Positions 12,501-26,200 of a DNA stretch of 64,000 nucleotides are shown here, one piece after another. The DNA is taken from NCBI GenBank assembly GCA_942159475.1, contig OW804096.1, forward strand, positions 135,035,506 to 135,099,505. Direction: 5' to 3'. A program made the position numbers and the translations under genes. Source of the stretch: Sthenelais limicola (lineage: Eukaryota > Annelida > Polychaeta > Phyllodocida > Sigalionidae). Under the pieces are notes generated by a model, which saw only the letters and a program-made list of their open reading frames with translations, was not told the origin of the DNA and made no database searches. Every line of letters begins with the position of its first letter. Within the stretch, counting starts at the first letter, position 1.

Positions 12501-15500
12501 TTTTTGACAGTTAGGAAAACCTGTTTTCCTGTATTTATTAGCTTTTTTAGCTTTTTTAAAAAATCAGCTAAATTGTCAACAAATTGTTTAGGTAGGGGAA
12601 CATTTTCTAGGTAGGGGAGGGTGAGGGTGAGGGTGAGGGGGGGGGGCTAAATCGGAAACACACCTATTTGTGTTTGGCCTTAGGACAACCATAAAAGGTT
12701 ATATTGAGAACTTAATGTGCTTTATAATGTCCAAAGTGTGTAGGTCTAATGTGCTTCAATCGTTTAATGCAGAATCTAAAATGTTCCTCTTAATCTTGAT
12801 CTGAGAAGGTTTCTTCCCAAGGCGAGGTGTGTGAGATGGCCACCCTGACCCCGGGTCAGAGGTCAAAGGTCAGATCTTGTGAATTAATTATCTAGGGGTC
12901 ATGGGGAGGCTGGAGTATTTGTATAAATGTTTGACAAACGTTTTACCTCCCTGCCCCGGGGAAAGCGGACTCAAGGTTATCATCGAGGTTTGAGACTGTT
13001 TGAGACCTACTTAGTTTTGGTCCTGAGTAATATATATATAAAAACTTTTATTCAATATCAAGTTAATACAATTTACAATTTACATAGTACTGAAGCATTA
13101 TCTGAATAGGTATTAGCCCTCTGCTCAATTGCAGGTTTTCCTGGCTGGCCGGTTGATAACACTTCAGTTTGATCATAAAGATCATAAAGTGCCTTTCTGT
13201 CTCTCTCCCCCTCCTTCTCTATCTCTATTTCCTGGGTAAGATCATAAAGTGCCTTTCTGTCTCTCTCCCCCTCCTTCTCTATCTCTATTTCCTGGGTAAG
13301 ATCATAAAGTGCCTTTCTGTCTCTCTCCCCCTCCTTCTCTATCTCTTTTTCCTGGGTAAGATCATAAAGTGCCTTTCTGTCTCTCTCCCCCTCCTTCTCT
13401 ATCTCTATTTCCTGGGTAAGATCATAAAGTGCCTTTCTGTCTCTCTCCCCCTCCTTCTCTATCTCTATTCCTGGGTAAGATCATAAAGTGCCTTTCTGTC
13501 TCTCTCCCCCTCCTTCTCTATCTCTATTTACTGGGTAAGTGGGGTGGAGGGGGTGGAGGGTCACATTTCTCCTGTCACTGGTCAATGATATTGAATTGTA
13601 AAATACGTTATTTGCCAATAAGTTACATATAAAACAGTTGGCAAATGGATATAAGCTTCTTTCTGGATAGCATCCAGTTGGTCCAGCCGTTACCTTTAAT
13701 CAACACATCTTCCAGCTGTTACCTTTAAATAAATAGCTTGTTAGACTATGAGAGTAACTGTCTATAAAAGTGCACAATATGACATGAAATAAGACATGAA
13801 AGAAGTTATAAAACAGATAATATAAAACTCACTAATATAATTTTTGATTATATGGGTCAAATTTTCAGAAAAAGTACAATTCGCCTTCACCATTCCTCTC
13901 AAATAGCCCACATTTAAGACAAAAATGAGCTTCAAACTACAGTTTAACGTAACAGAACTGATACTTTAAATCAATGTGATACCAAATATACTCAGATATA
14001 CCCGGTATTCTTCATTTTTTAAGCTGATTTAGGAGAATTTTCTAAATGTGTAGAGCTGCTAATTGTACATTTTCTGAAAATCTGACCCATATGCGCATTC
14101 CATATGAGAGGTGCAATAAGTGGAGTGCTATAAAAATATTCATATAGTATGCATACAATAAAAATTCGACTTCGTCAAAAGTAGCAGTCCAAGTGGGCCC
14201 CAAATGAGGATATGAAAGCGATTTTCATTTAATATTTGGTAGCATTGTAAGGGCATATGGGTCAGATTTTCAGAAAATGTACAATTGGCAGGTCTACACA
14301 TTTAGGACATTCTGTTAAATTAGGCTAAAAAATGAAGAATAACAGGTACATTTGAGTATATTTGGTATTGCATTGATTTAAAGCATCAGTTCTGATATGT
14401 TAAACTGCATTTTGAAGCTCATTTTTGTCTTAAATGTGGGTTATTTGAGAGGATTGGTGAAGGCGAATTGTACATTTTCTGAAAATCTGACCCATATAAT
14501 AAATGTAGAATGGAACTCGCAGCACATAATCAAAAAATTTATTGGACTTACGTCACCGTGCTCCTGCGGAGGAATCTGGTCCAATAAATATTTGATTATG
14601 CACCGCTCGTTCCATTCTCTCTATATATGATAACATATCAGATCATTCTAGGTATAAGATCCCAACTCTTATAAACATAGCACCTTCGGTTAAAGCTGCA
14701 TTCCCTAGTAATAATATTGAATGGTTCTGTTGAAATTACATTCAAATTAGTTTCCAAACTCACTATTATCGATCTGTTACTTAATGAAAAGTTCAATAAA
14801 TGTCTGTATTCCATGATTTTACCATCACGGACATACAAGAATAAGTGCGGCTGAGTTAGCAATAGTAATATAGGTGCGTTCAGTAGACACCAGGGGTAGA
14901 CACTATCTAGAGGTGAGGTCAGGATCTCAGCCTGGGACACACTAAGTGCGCCTGCGTGAGATCACTTACCCATGCGCAGAACGTTTAGACTGCCATCTAC
15001 CAGGTCTCTTGGGAATCAGTATCTCCATTGGTGGACACCACAGCCCTCCGAATACAGATTCGTCACATTTAAACTCAAATATCTATCTTCAACATTAAGA
15101 CAGAGACCCAAATTCTTGGGACAAGGTGGGGCAGGGTATTGATCTTCTAAACAAGTGAGATCTGCGATTTGTTTAGAAATTAGCAGGGAGGGCAGCTTTA
15201 ACTAGAGGCTACATATGTATGGGAACTACATTTATCAAATGAAAGCTAAGTGTACATGTTGTTAGATCTAGCAAATATTTAGTTTTTCGTGAGGTTAAAT
15301 ATTGCTACCTGGCTGAAAACCTTATTTTTAAGATACTTGGTGATGCTCTAGAAATGTCGTATTAACACTTAGAGTGTATCTCCAAGTGTTGTCGATTCAT
15401 GTAAGGGTAAAGCTGCCACCCGACTAAAGTCCTGATTTAATTTATTAATAATTGGAAATTGATTTTAAAAAATCAGATAATCAGAGTAGAAGAGTGATAT

Positions 15501-18500
15501 TGATATCAAAAGTAATATGTTTTTATGCTCTACAAGTGTCTTATTGACACTCAAGTTTTGTTAAGTTATGACCCAAAAACTGAAAATAAAACCATAAAAA
15601 TGGCGGCCATCTTAGATTTTGGGACCGATTAAGTTGGATCTGCCTCTGACATTAATTCATACATAATTACCTGAGATATCTTTAGATTTGAAAAGATGAG
15701 ATCAAGGGGATTCCAATGATAGTAAACAGTCTTATAATCTTATAAGTATTTCTAGATTTTAAGTTTGATATTTTCGTTTTAAAAATTTTTTTTTCAATAT
15801 TTCTTGGGGTCGATAAACAGTAAAGTAACTAAATATAGTCCATATAAGGACCTTTAAAACGAAAGGATATATTACATAGATTGTCCTGATATTTGATACA
15901 TCGATTGATATAGCTATAAGTGATGAACTGCCTAAAAATCAGAACATTCCAATGATGTGATCTTGTGAAATAAACACTTTGAAAAATATCAATTTTGCGA
16001 CTTATGACTCATTTTCTTAAAACCCATCACATATTTCATGCTGTTATCAGCTTACCAGCTGGACCACTGGTATATATAGGCACAATACTATCACATGTGT
16101 AATCTATATTATAAAATACCCAACACAAATATTTATATATTTCTTCTCTCTGTCGTTTAAATATATTGACCTCAACAAATAATTCTAATTGTGCAATATT
16201 TCCTGATTAAAATGACCTATGCTTTTACTGTCACTGATTTAAAGTTGGTAAATATCTCTTTTGTAATAAAGTAACCTATAATTACTTTTAATTCTGACCC
16301 GACACCCTGTAGTTACGGAACATACTGGTAGACCAGGATTCATATTCACATGTATAGCTCCTATTGGTATAACGCCCTTTATATACAAATACAAAATGTT
16401 TTGAATGGAATTGAATTCAAGTAATAGCAATTATTTATGTCAGAATGAACCAAGAAAGCATTTGGATCTGATGTTAGCCTACAACTGAATACACAAATTG
16501 AAATCAGGATTCAAAAGGCTGATATATAGGGGCAGATCGGGCATCAAGTCCTCATATACTGCTACTTATATCGGGCTCAGATTTTTAGAAAATACACAAT
16601 CTACAGTTCTGCACATCTCCCAAATTCTGCTAAACTAGTGTGAAAAATGATAAATACTGACAATATCTGAGTGTATTCTGTATTGTATTCATTCAATAGA
16701 TCTGTCTGGTTTATGTTGAACTGTATTTTGAAGCGCATTTTCATCTGAAATGTGAGTTATTTGAGAGGATTGGTGAAGGCCAATTGTACATTTTCTGATG
16801 ATCTGACCCATATATAGCATAATGGGGTTCACTGGTGCGTGACGTCACCGTTACACCCTCCTGCCCTCCTGCACCTGATCACCCCCCAGCCACCATTTTA
16901 CCCTCTAGCTGTGTGTGCAGGGTGGGGGTTATAACCCTATGTTTGTATGCGTGTACAGGGTGGGGGTGTGGGGGTAGCAGGTACGTGTATACGTATTTAT
17001 TAGGCAGTTAGAGGATGAGGTTCTGCAGAGGATTCTTTCTGTAAATATGATAAATAATGTTACATCGTAACGTGTTGGACAGGCTAATAGTTTATTAATG
17101 AGACTCTAATTAGCTATTATATTGCTGTCAGGCTGGCTCAGTGCCAATAGCTCTTCTTTTGATGTATTGGAATATTTTCATCGGCAAAATGGCAAAATTA
17201 CACATTATTATTTATATATCATTCAAGGTCCCATCTGAAGAACTGTCTCTGATGAGAGACAGAGCCGAGAGTCCTATTTCCATGTAGACCTTATGTGCAG
17301 CAAAATGAAAATAAAGTTTCAATATAATATATTGTTGCGGGGACGACTCATAGGGAGTCCAAAAGGACCGGGCTCTAGATAAGGAAGGGGCTCGTCTTCT
17401 GCCCATAGATGGTCAAGCGAGGGAGAATAGCTCATGATGTCTTATGGTGGTCTCGTGGATGTGAGTAGATTACCAGTTAAGCGCAGACGATTCTGATATA
17501 TAGTTAGGCGATTCTGAGAGGTGTTTTACAGCTTAAGTCTCTGATTAAAGATAGTGACACGGCGTATCGATAATTCTCGTCTTCTACTGTATCAATCTTC
17601 TTCGAGCAAGGAACAAACAAGGTGCTTCACAGACAGCCAGGTTTATTATGAACCAAATCACATAATCACTCATATTTATACATAAAACGCGGACCTAAAG
17701 CAGGCCAGAGTCTTAGACAACAAAAGCGAATCACTACAGAGTCTCATGCGACTCAGAACGAATCGTGAGGCGATTCGTTAACAAAGCAATAATTATGTTT
17801 GATGAAACCCGACTCTGAAAACGAGTCGCTCCCGAATCGCAAAAGGCGATTCGCTAGATGACTAAACTCTTATAATTGGAAGCAAGTTATGTAGAATTAA
17901 TTTCCCCAGATAACCCCCCATTACGATTCTGCAGCAATATATATATTTACGAATATCGCTCTCGTCCTCCAAGGCACTAGTGGAAGAACAGCTAATGCTG
18001 AACTAGCCCTGGTAAAAATGTTTTTAAAAAAATATATATTAAAAAGGGTAGGACCAAGAACCGATCTCTGTGGGATCTGTGGGATATTGTGGGCAAATAC
18101 TGTGACACATATTATCCACCATTTTTCACTTTGTGCTGTCTTCCTATAATAAGTAGGTCTTGTAAGCTATTTTAGAAACTAATTTGGAAAGGACCACTAG
18201 GTTGTTTTGGGTCTCCTTTCACTTGTTTTGGTACCCTATAGAGAATATCTTTTGCCATAAAGTAGTTTTAGTAAGATTTCCCTTGATTCTTTCTTACCTT
18301 CTGGCAAAATATCAGCTTTGATATAATTTTCAAACCCTCAGAATCAGATTCATATGGTTGGGTCTCCTCCTTTTCTCTCGCTGCTCTTTCTGGTCTAGTA
18401 GGCTTTGCTTTTTATTGTATTTTTTTATTTTCATTTCGGGCCAATAAACATAATTAAACAATTGTTAACAAAAAAATGCACTATCCCTCAGGGAAGTTTT

Positions 18501-20178
18501 CATGCGGTGGCCATTTTTCAGTCTATTACTATCATGACTCGAAGACTTCACTCCGTCTCCATTCTATATCGATAAAAAAAACTACTATACTATTATTAGA
18601 ATCAGCTACAGACAGAATAATAAAGTAATAATTACTACTTAACTTCAGTCATATTAAGACTACATTCTCACAATGTCCCGGTGTAACAGTTCTAAATTAC
18701 CCCCCTCATCTAATATACCCCCCGGTAATTTAGACCTTAGGTTTAAATTACCCCCTCTAGGTTTAAATTACCCCCCTTTGTTTCATTGATAATCTTACAC
18801 CAACACTTCTAAAAGAACATAATTATTGGGAGAGAAGGTCATATCTAATGCTTATGGGAAAAAATTAAAGATCAATGTGCATGAGGGTCTAATAATGAAA
18901 TTTATTGTAATTCTGTATAATGATCCTTTTTTCTTTTTATTTATTTAAACTGAAAATATCATTGTAACTGAATGACCATGGGAGCTTATTGCAAATAAAA
19001 AAGCAAAACAATTAAAATCTATTCAGTTCTGTCTATCAGGCCTGTACTCTATTCATTTTTTACTTTATTCATTATTACTTTTCTTCTCATAATTAAAAGA
19101 ATTCATGTTTCAATGGGGGTACATCAGTACTAGATTGGTAACACATACTGGGGGTATATTAGACCTAGGTTTAGTTTCCCCTTTAGGGGTACTTTGAACC
19201 TAGTGGGGGTACATTTAACCTAGGTCTAATATACCCCCGGGGGTACATTGAAACTGGAGGGGGTATATCCAACCTAGGTCTAAAGTACCCCCGGGGGTAT
19301 ATTGGACCTAGGTCAAATGTACCCCCGGTACATTAGACCTAGGTTAGTTATACCAGGGGTACACCTGATGGGGGGTACATTAGACCTGCTACACCTGTAA
19401 CGTAGGTCATTTCAATAAGAAACAAATTTTAAAAAACCAGATATAAGTAACATGTTTAACTTTTTCACATTGAGTTCAGTAGCTTCACAGAGAGCTTTGA
19501 CTTTATCAAGTAGTAAAGGATGACTAACAGAATCAAACGCCTTTCAATAGTCAAAGAACATCAGTCAATGATATATACCTAGGCCTAGTAGAGACATAGT
19601 AGGTCCATATACTGGGCCTACATGTCCATATACTGGGCCTATATGCCTAACTCTGGATCTATGCTGCACACAAAGCCAAGGTCACTATCCTCTTTACCCA
19701 GGGAGAAGCGAACGTTCACGCACAGCGGATAAACGTTTGTTGATCAGTTGTTTGGCGTTTTGTGCGTTTGCGAATGTTCATGTAACGTTTGCCCCGTTTG
19801 TCTACCGTCTGTATTGGTAAAGGGAGAAGTGAACGTTCACGCACAATTAATAAACGTTCATTGAACAGTTGTTTAGCGTTTTGAATATTTGTAAATGAAA
19901 CCTGAGTCTGAGTCACATGACATAGCCGTTGGAGTACCATGCAGACTCAGCTAGGCACATTTATATTTAAGGTAAGATCTTGGTTTTGCATTGATTTTGT
20001 ATTCATGCAACTGTGCAGGAAGGAGTATGAATAGTTTGTGTATAACTAAGGTCAACTTCAATATATGTTTGATGCCTCTATGGAACAGAATTCTCCATTG
20101 TAGCATTCAAAATGCAAGGACGCATGCAGTTGAATGCAAAATGGCGGCAGATTAAAAATCTGCAGTGGAAGAGGGTAG

Positions 20179-20210
<32 letters not shown>

Positions 20211-23200
20211 CTGTCGTCGCCGCAATGTTGCCGCATTTTTCAAAGCTCACAGAACAAGAATGCCTGAAGTCAGAATCTTGTGGAATACCTCAAACGAACC
20301 GGGAGCATTATGGACAAGTGATATTATTAAAATCCATTAAGGACTTGCAATGCAGCGATCAATAATACAAGACCATGTTTATCCCCAGCCAGTCAGTGAG
20401 TATGCAACAATTTGCCCGGCCTCCCTTTTGCCTTGCAAATTTAAATTAGATAGGATATATGAAATACCTTCATATTTCTATGTGCAACTCCTGTCCTTAT
20501 TAGGGGTACATATGTCACCCAATGAGGTACAACAACATTTAAAAAGGAACTGTTTGTACAACGTTTTTTTGCTCGTTTGCACACCTCCTGATCGTTTGCA
20601 AACGTTTGTTCAGTGTTTGCATACAAACGATGATTGTCCTCACTTAATGTTCATGCATTGTGCGTTCACTGCTTGGGTACCGTTTGCAAACAGTTATATC
20701 CGAACGTTACACAAACGTTCAAAGAACGTTACATTTCTCCCTGGGTATTTAATGTTTTCCCTACAATGCTTCCATGAGTAGCTATGAGTCTAAGACCTAG
20801 AAACAAGGTCCAAGGCTATAAGGCAGTCTCTTCCCCCATTGTCGTGCTGACTCATAGCGCGTCCTTGTCATGACGTGACGTCGTCATGGTGAGGACGTGT
20901 GCGCCGTAAACCGTCTCGAGCATGTCGTGAAGCGGTGTGAGTTATTGAATATTGTATGCGCCGCTAGGTGACAAGACGCTATGACCTGGCGGGTTGCCAA
21001 GGTAACCAAACAAAAACAAGAAATATGTCATATGGGGCAGTCATGTGATCAGGTGACAAATTGCTGGCGGGCGGGGGGTGGGAGGGGGTTGGCGGGCCTG
21101 GGTGGGGGTGGGGGTGGGGGGGTACCTGGGTGGCGGGGGTGGGGGTGGGGGTGGGGGGGTGCGGGGGGGGGGGGGGCACTTAATCTCCGGCCTTTATGTC
21201 TGTGCGTCTGGGATGTCTCCTGCTGCATGGTCTCCTGGATCTACTGTAACTTTGATAAAAACATGGTCCTATATAAAAGAAGATTTTGTTATTAAATTGC
21301 TTCACCTGTAGGCCTATGCAGCGTGAAGGGCGGAGCAGTGAGGGTAGTAGGAGTGAGGGTGGAGGGGAGGCTCTCTCCCCCCTTCTCTCCTTTCTCCCTC
21401 TCTCAATTCCTCTCTACTCTCTAGTCTCTCTCCCTCGCACTATATCTCCTTCCGCGTCCCCTCTTTCCTCTCCCTCTCGATCTTTCTCCCACCCCTCAGT
21501 CTTCTCTCTCTCCCGCTCCCCCTCCCTGCATGCCCTCCGGGACGCCCTCTACCTTCTCCCATGTCCCCCTCACTCATCTCTCCCCCTCCTTCTCCCCCCT
21601 CCCCCTCCCCCTCCCCCCCCCCCCCCCCTCTATGCCACATCACGCAGCTCAATGTTTGTTGTCACATAAAAAGGCGACGGTAAACACGACCCAGTCCCGC
21701 TCTATTCAATTTGTCTCCACAATGTTTTCTCTTTTCTCTTCTTCTCCTTCCAACTCTCTGCTCTGTAGATGAAAACTCTCTCATCTATGTCTCAATAAAT
21801 CGTTGTTTCCTGACATTAAATCAAAGATGCAGTGGCCTGGTTGTGCCTTATTTGTACCCGGCTAGATCAGTATTTACATTTAAACTTCCTAAACTGGATT
21901 GTGATGGCAGCCAAATATTACATTTATAATGATTCCATAATAATGAAATTGTATTTGCAGCATTTTATAATGAAACCATCTTGAATATGAGGATGTTGGA
22001 GTATAATGTAACCATACAAGGGCTAGAAAAATCGTATACGAAGCAGTGGAGAAAACTTCTTGAAGAAGTCGAATATTTGTCATCTGTGTGATGTGTTAGA
22101 TCTCCTTTTGTTATAGAAGATGAGTTGGTCTTCAATGTTAAAGTTTGAATATCTGTTCTAATGATTGCGACAGTCCGCTGAGAGAAACGAAAATATAGAA
22201 AATAACAAAAAACTACAAAAATAAGGGACACAATGTTAACTATGTCTTAGAGTTGTATGAGCCACGACGGCAGGTTATGCTTGAAAAAACCTTTTTAAAA
22301 ACAAAAAAAAGTATTTACATTTATTTACATTATGTTCATTTTCAGAAGAAACTTTAGAAACACTCTACGCCCTAATTTAAGGCATTTAAATAAATGATAA
22401 TGATCACATTATGCAATAGTACACCACAATCCTGTTAGTGATTGTTGTACCCATGTCTTTCTTTCTCCTTGGAGTCCACTCCTAAAGCTAGAGGTTGACC
22501 TCCATCATTGATAACTAGATTCATATATTGATCAAATGTTTACTTTAATCATTCTCTACCTTGTTACACTTTGGGTCATACTGACAATCAAGTGGTTATC
22601 CCTAAAGAATTTTATTATTCTAACTTATTTTTTTTTAGAAAATAAACAAACCTACAACTCACCCCTTCGCCCCTGTCCTTATTCTGTTCTGGGTTAAATC
22701 CATACCTTGAGATTATTTTATTTTAAAAAACCAGTAAAACGTACTCAAATCGGCATAGGGTCCTCTTAACTACTGATCATACAACCGCAATATTTTCTAA
22801 AATAGTATAAAATAATGATATTTATTTCCAAAAATATCCGGCACGCACACGTGTGTCTGCTACTGGTAGTGGGTCCCGCCCACCTGCTGACATCTGGTGT
22901 CAATTTAGTCAACTACCCCCATGACTCCTGATGTAGTGTTGGCAATAATATGGTTTTAATAAAAACAAACAATACATGTCCCTCGTGCGCACACGTTGTT
23001 TGGTTTTGCTCCCTAATAGGGGATTTGCATGTCCCACTGCGCATGTCTGTCACAGTGCATTCTGGGATGGATTCTGTTCAAATCTTACATACAAACATCA
23101 GTTACTTTTTGTTGTTACTTTCATCTAAATCCCCTGATCTGACTTATGTATGATCCAAACCTTGAGGAAACATTCAGCAACAATTTTATCGAAAATTGCA

Positions 23201-26200
23201 AGAATGTATTCACCAATATCATACCTTTTATAAATGATCCATAAAAACCAATGCATGATGGGAAAGATGGAGGCTTGTGTTATGGAAATATGTAAAACAC
23301 ATGGATATTGACATTAGATAGATAAAGATAACTGACAATGTACAGTGCAAATAACTTATTGTAATATATGGGTCAGATTTTCAGAAAATGTACAATTGGC
23401 AAGTTTACACATTTAGGAAATTCTCCTAAATTAGGCTGAAAAATGTAGAATCCCAGGTATATCTGTGTATATTTGGTATCGCACTGATTTAAAGTATCAG
23501 TTCTGTTATGTTAGACTGCATTTTGAAGTTCATTTTTGTCTTAAAAGTGGGCTATTTGAGAGTATTGAAGAAGACGAATTGTACATTTTCTGAAAATCTG
23601 ACCCCTATGTGTGTTGTGTGATGATTGCTGCATAAACTTACTCAATAAAACAAGTACAACATGTGGTGGTGCATTAATGAGACGGGTCTATTGCAGGCGC
23701 AGGGGAGTCGGGCAAGAGCACGTTAGTGAAACAGATGAAGATCATCCACTGCCAGGGCTTCACCCAGACCGAACTGGACAGTTTCAGGGTACGTTACTAT
23801 TTATAGCATTCCCTCACTATAAATAACCTATCATGCTATTATTAGAGTTGGAGTTTAGAATTCTTTTTATTCTGGAAATACACCTCTTTTAGAAATTCAA
23901 AGAAACAGATTTTATTCTGTTGAAACAATCGAGTTCTATAAATGTAAAACTTGGCTTTCAAAATGATAAAATTCAACCTCCTGCGTTTCAATTCTTGAGA
24001 AGGGATCCCCAGTATTAAATGTGCTGAGTTAATATCTTCTATTATTTCGCAATCCAACCATTTATTTCTGCTTGCCCATTTCATACATTGTTATCATTAT
24101 TAATGATAATAAGCTAATAATAATCTGGACAACTCTCTATTTTCCGAAACGCCTAATTCCTAAGTGAGAAGATGAATGTACTGTCAACATATACTTGGGT
24201 TAGATTTTCAGAAAATGTACAATTGGCAGCTGTACACATTTAGTAAATTCTGCTAAATTCTGCTAAATTCTGCTAAATTCAAGTATATTCGGCATTGCAT
24301 AGATTCTAGCAACCTGTTTGGTTAGGTTGAACTGCATTCTGAACTTTATTTTCGTTTGAAATTTGGGTTATGTGAGACGATTGGTGAAGTTGAATTGTAC
24401 ATTTTCTGAAAATCTGACCCACTTGTACTTCACTGTTTTTCTGTTTGTGCAAAACAGTTTTCCAAAGAGTGGGGAAGAGTTAATGATGTTATCTCTGGCG
24501 ATGGGTAGTGGAAAAGTATGTTTATAATCAATTATCTTCAGGAAACGATACTGATTTAAAGACAACATCAGAGGTAATACTCAGCACCAAAATAAGTCAG
24601 AATTTTTCTTGAAGACACATGGAACATATGTTTTGTGTAATATAGTTCATGATAGTTGCCAACCCAGCAAAATGCGTCACAAGTCGCAAAATATAATTTT
24701 TGAGATATCACCATTATTTGGAAAGAGGAGATCAAGCCGATTCTAATGATAGTAAACACTAGGACACCTAATAAGTATTTCTGTATTTTAAGTTTGATAT
24801 CTTATTTTTGAAAAAAAAAGTTTGCAATGTTTCTGGATGGGTAAATTACCAGTAAAGTAACTAAATATACTCCATACAAAGGCCTTCAAAACGCAAGGAT
24901 ATATTTAATACAATGTCCCGAAATTTGATACATGGATTTATATGACTATAAGTGATAAACCGTCTAAAGATCAGAACATTTCAATAAAGAAATCTTGTAA
25001 AAAAAAAACACTTTAAAAAATATCAGTTTTGCTACTTGTGACTCATTTCCCTGTAACACATCACATATGTTTTGTGTAATATAGTTGCCAACCGGGCGGC
25101 AAGGATAACCTTGTTTGACAATGGTGAGAAATATGTGTAACACGTCTGTTGTACATTACACTGACAGACTTATTTATTTGATGAATTGCTTCCCTTAACT
25201 GGCGCAGTAATATGACAAGCGCACTACATTGTTCTCTTCTATTACTTGCATATGTTGCTCCGCTGTGGAAAAATAGTTCCCACATAATGGGATGTCACGT
25301 GTGATTAGTATTACTACGCGGTGACAATGGACAGGAGATTTTCATTTTATTCCTGCCAAGCATCAATTTCCTATGCTCTACTACCCTGTTATCTACTCTC
25401 TCTTATATAGCTTTCCTTACTTATTATACACACATTGCTCTGAAAACAATGTATCTAGAGTGATTTACGCATAGTGTGTATTTTACTAGTAATTTATGTT
25501 GGGTTGTCATGGCAACCAACCTGTTTCTTTTACTAAGATCACCGGTAAAATTCAAATTCATGACTCAATTTTTTTCTATTTTCATGATTGAAAGCATGTA
25601 TAATAAATCTGGTAACTAACTCATTGGTTTCACCAGTCACTTAGAATATTGCACTCGTTGCTACACAACTCGTGCAATATTCACGCTCCTTCAACCAACT
25701 TGTTAGTTAGCCTGTATATATTTTTCTACCCAGTTTGTTGATACTTTTATTGATTGGTAATTAATAGCATTCGTGGTTATAATACAATCCCCACCTTCTC
25801 TTAGCTTTCCTTACCTGCTACTAAACTTTTTGTAGCCTTAAAGTTGAATTTCAGTCTGAAACTTGGTAAAATATGCATTGGTTGCCATGACAACTCACAA
25901 GTGCAATACACACTGTGCACAACTCACTCTATAACCCTAAGACTTGTACCTTGCAGACAACCGTGATGGAGAACCTGCTGTCCTCCATGAATTATGTGCT
26001 CAATGGTATGGGGCTGTATATGGGTCAGATTTTCAGAAAATGTACAATTCGTCTTCTTCAATACTCTCAAATAGCCCACTTTTAAGACAAAAATGAACTT
26101 CAAAATGCAGTCTAACATAACAGAACTGATACTTTAAATCAGTGCGATACCAAATATACTCAGATATACCCGGGATTCTACATTTTTCAGCCTAATTTAG

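Larger units (their letters stand above)
23789..25946. other. G-alpha intron 2, non-array part
   Basis: Holds MITE l and one 415-bp family copy; the rest is AT-rich DNA with no recognised feature. Confidence 0.5.

Noticed and set aside
20350..20781. 143-codon frame as a gene
   Set aside because: No recognised domain, and it runs into the terminal repeat of the 19696-20746 element.
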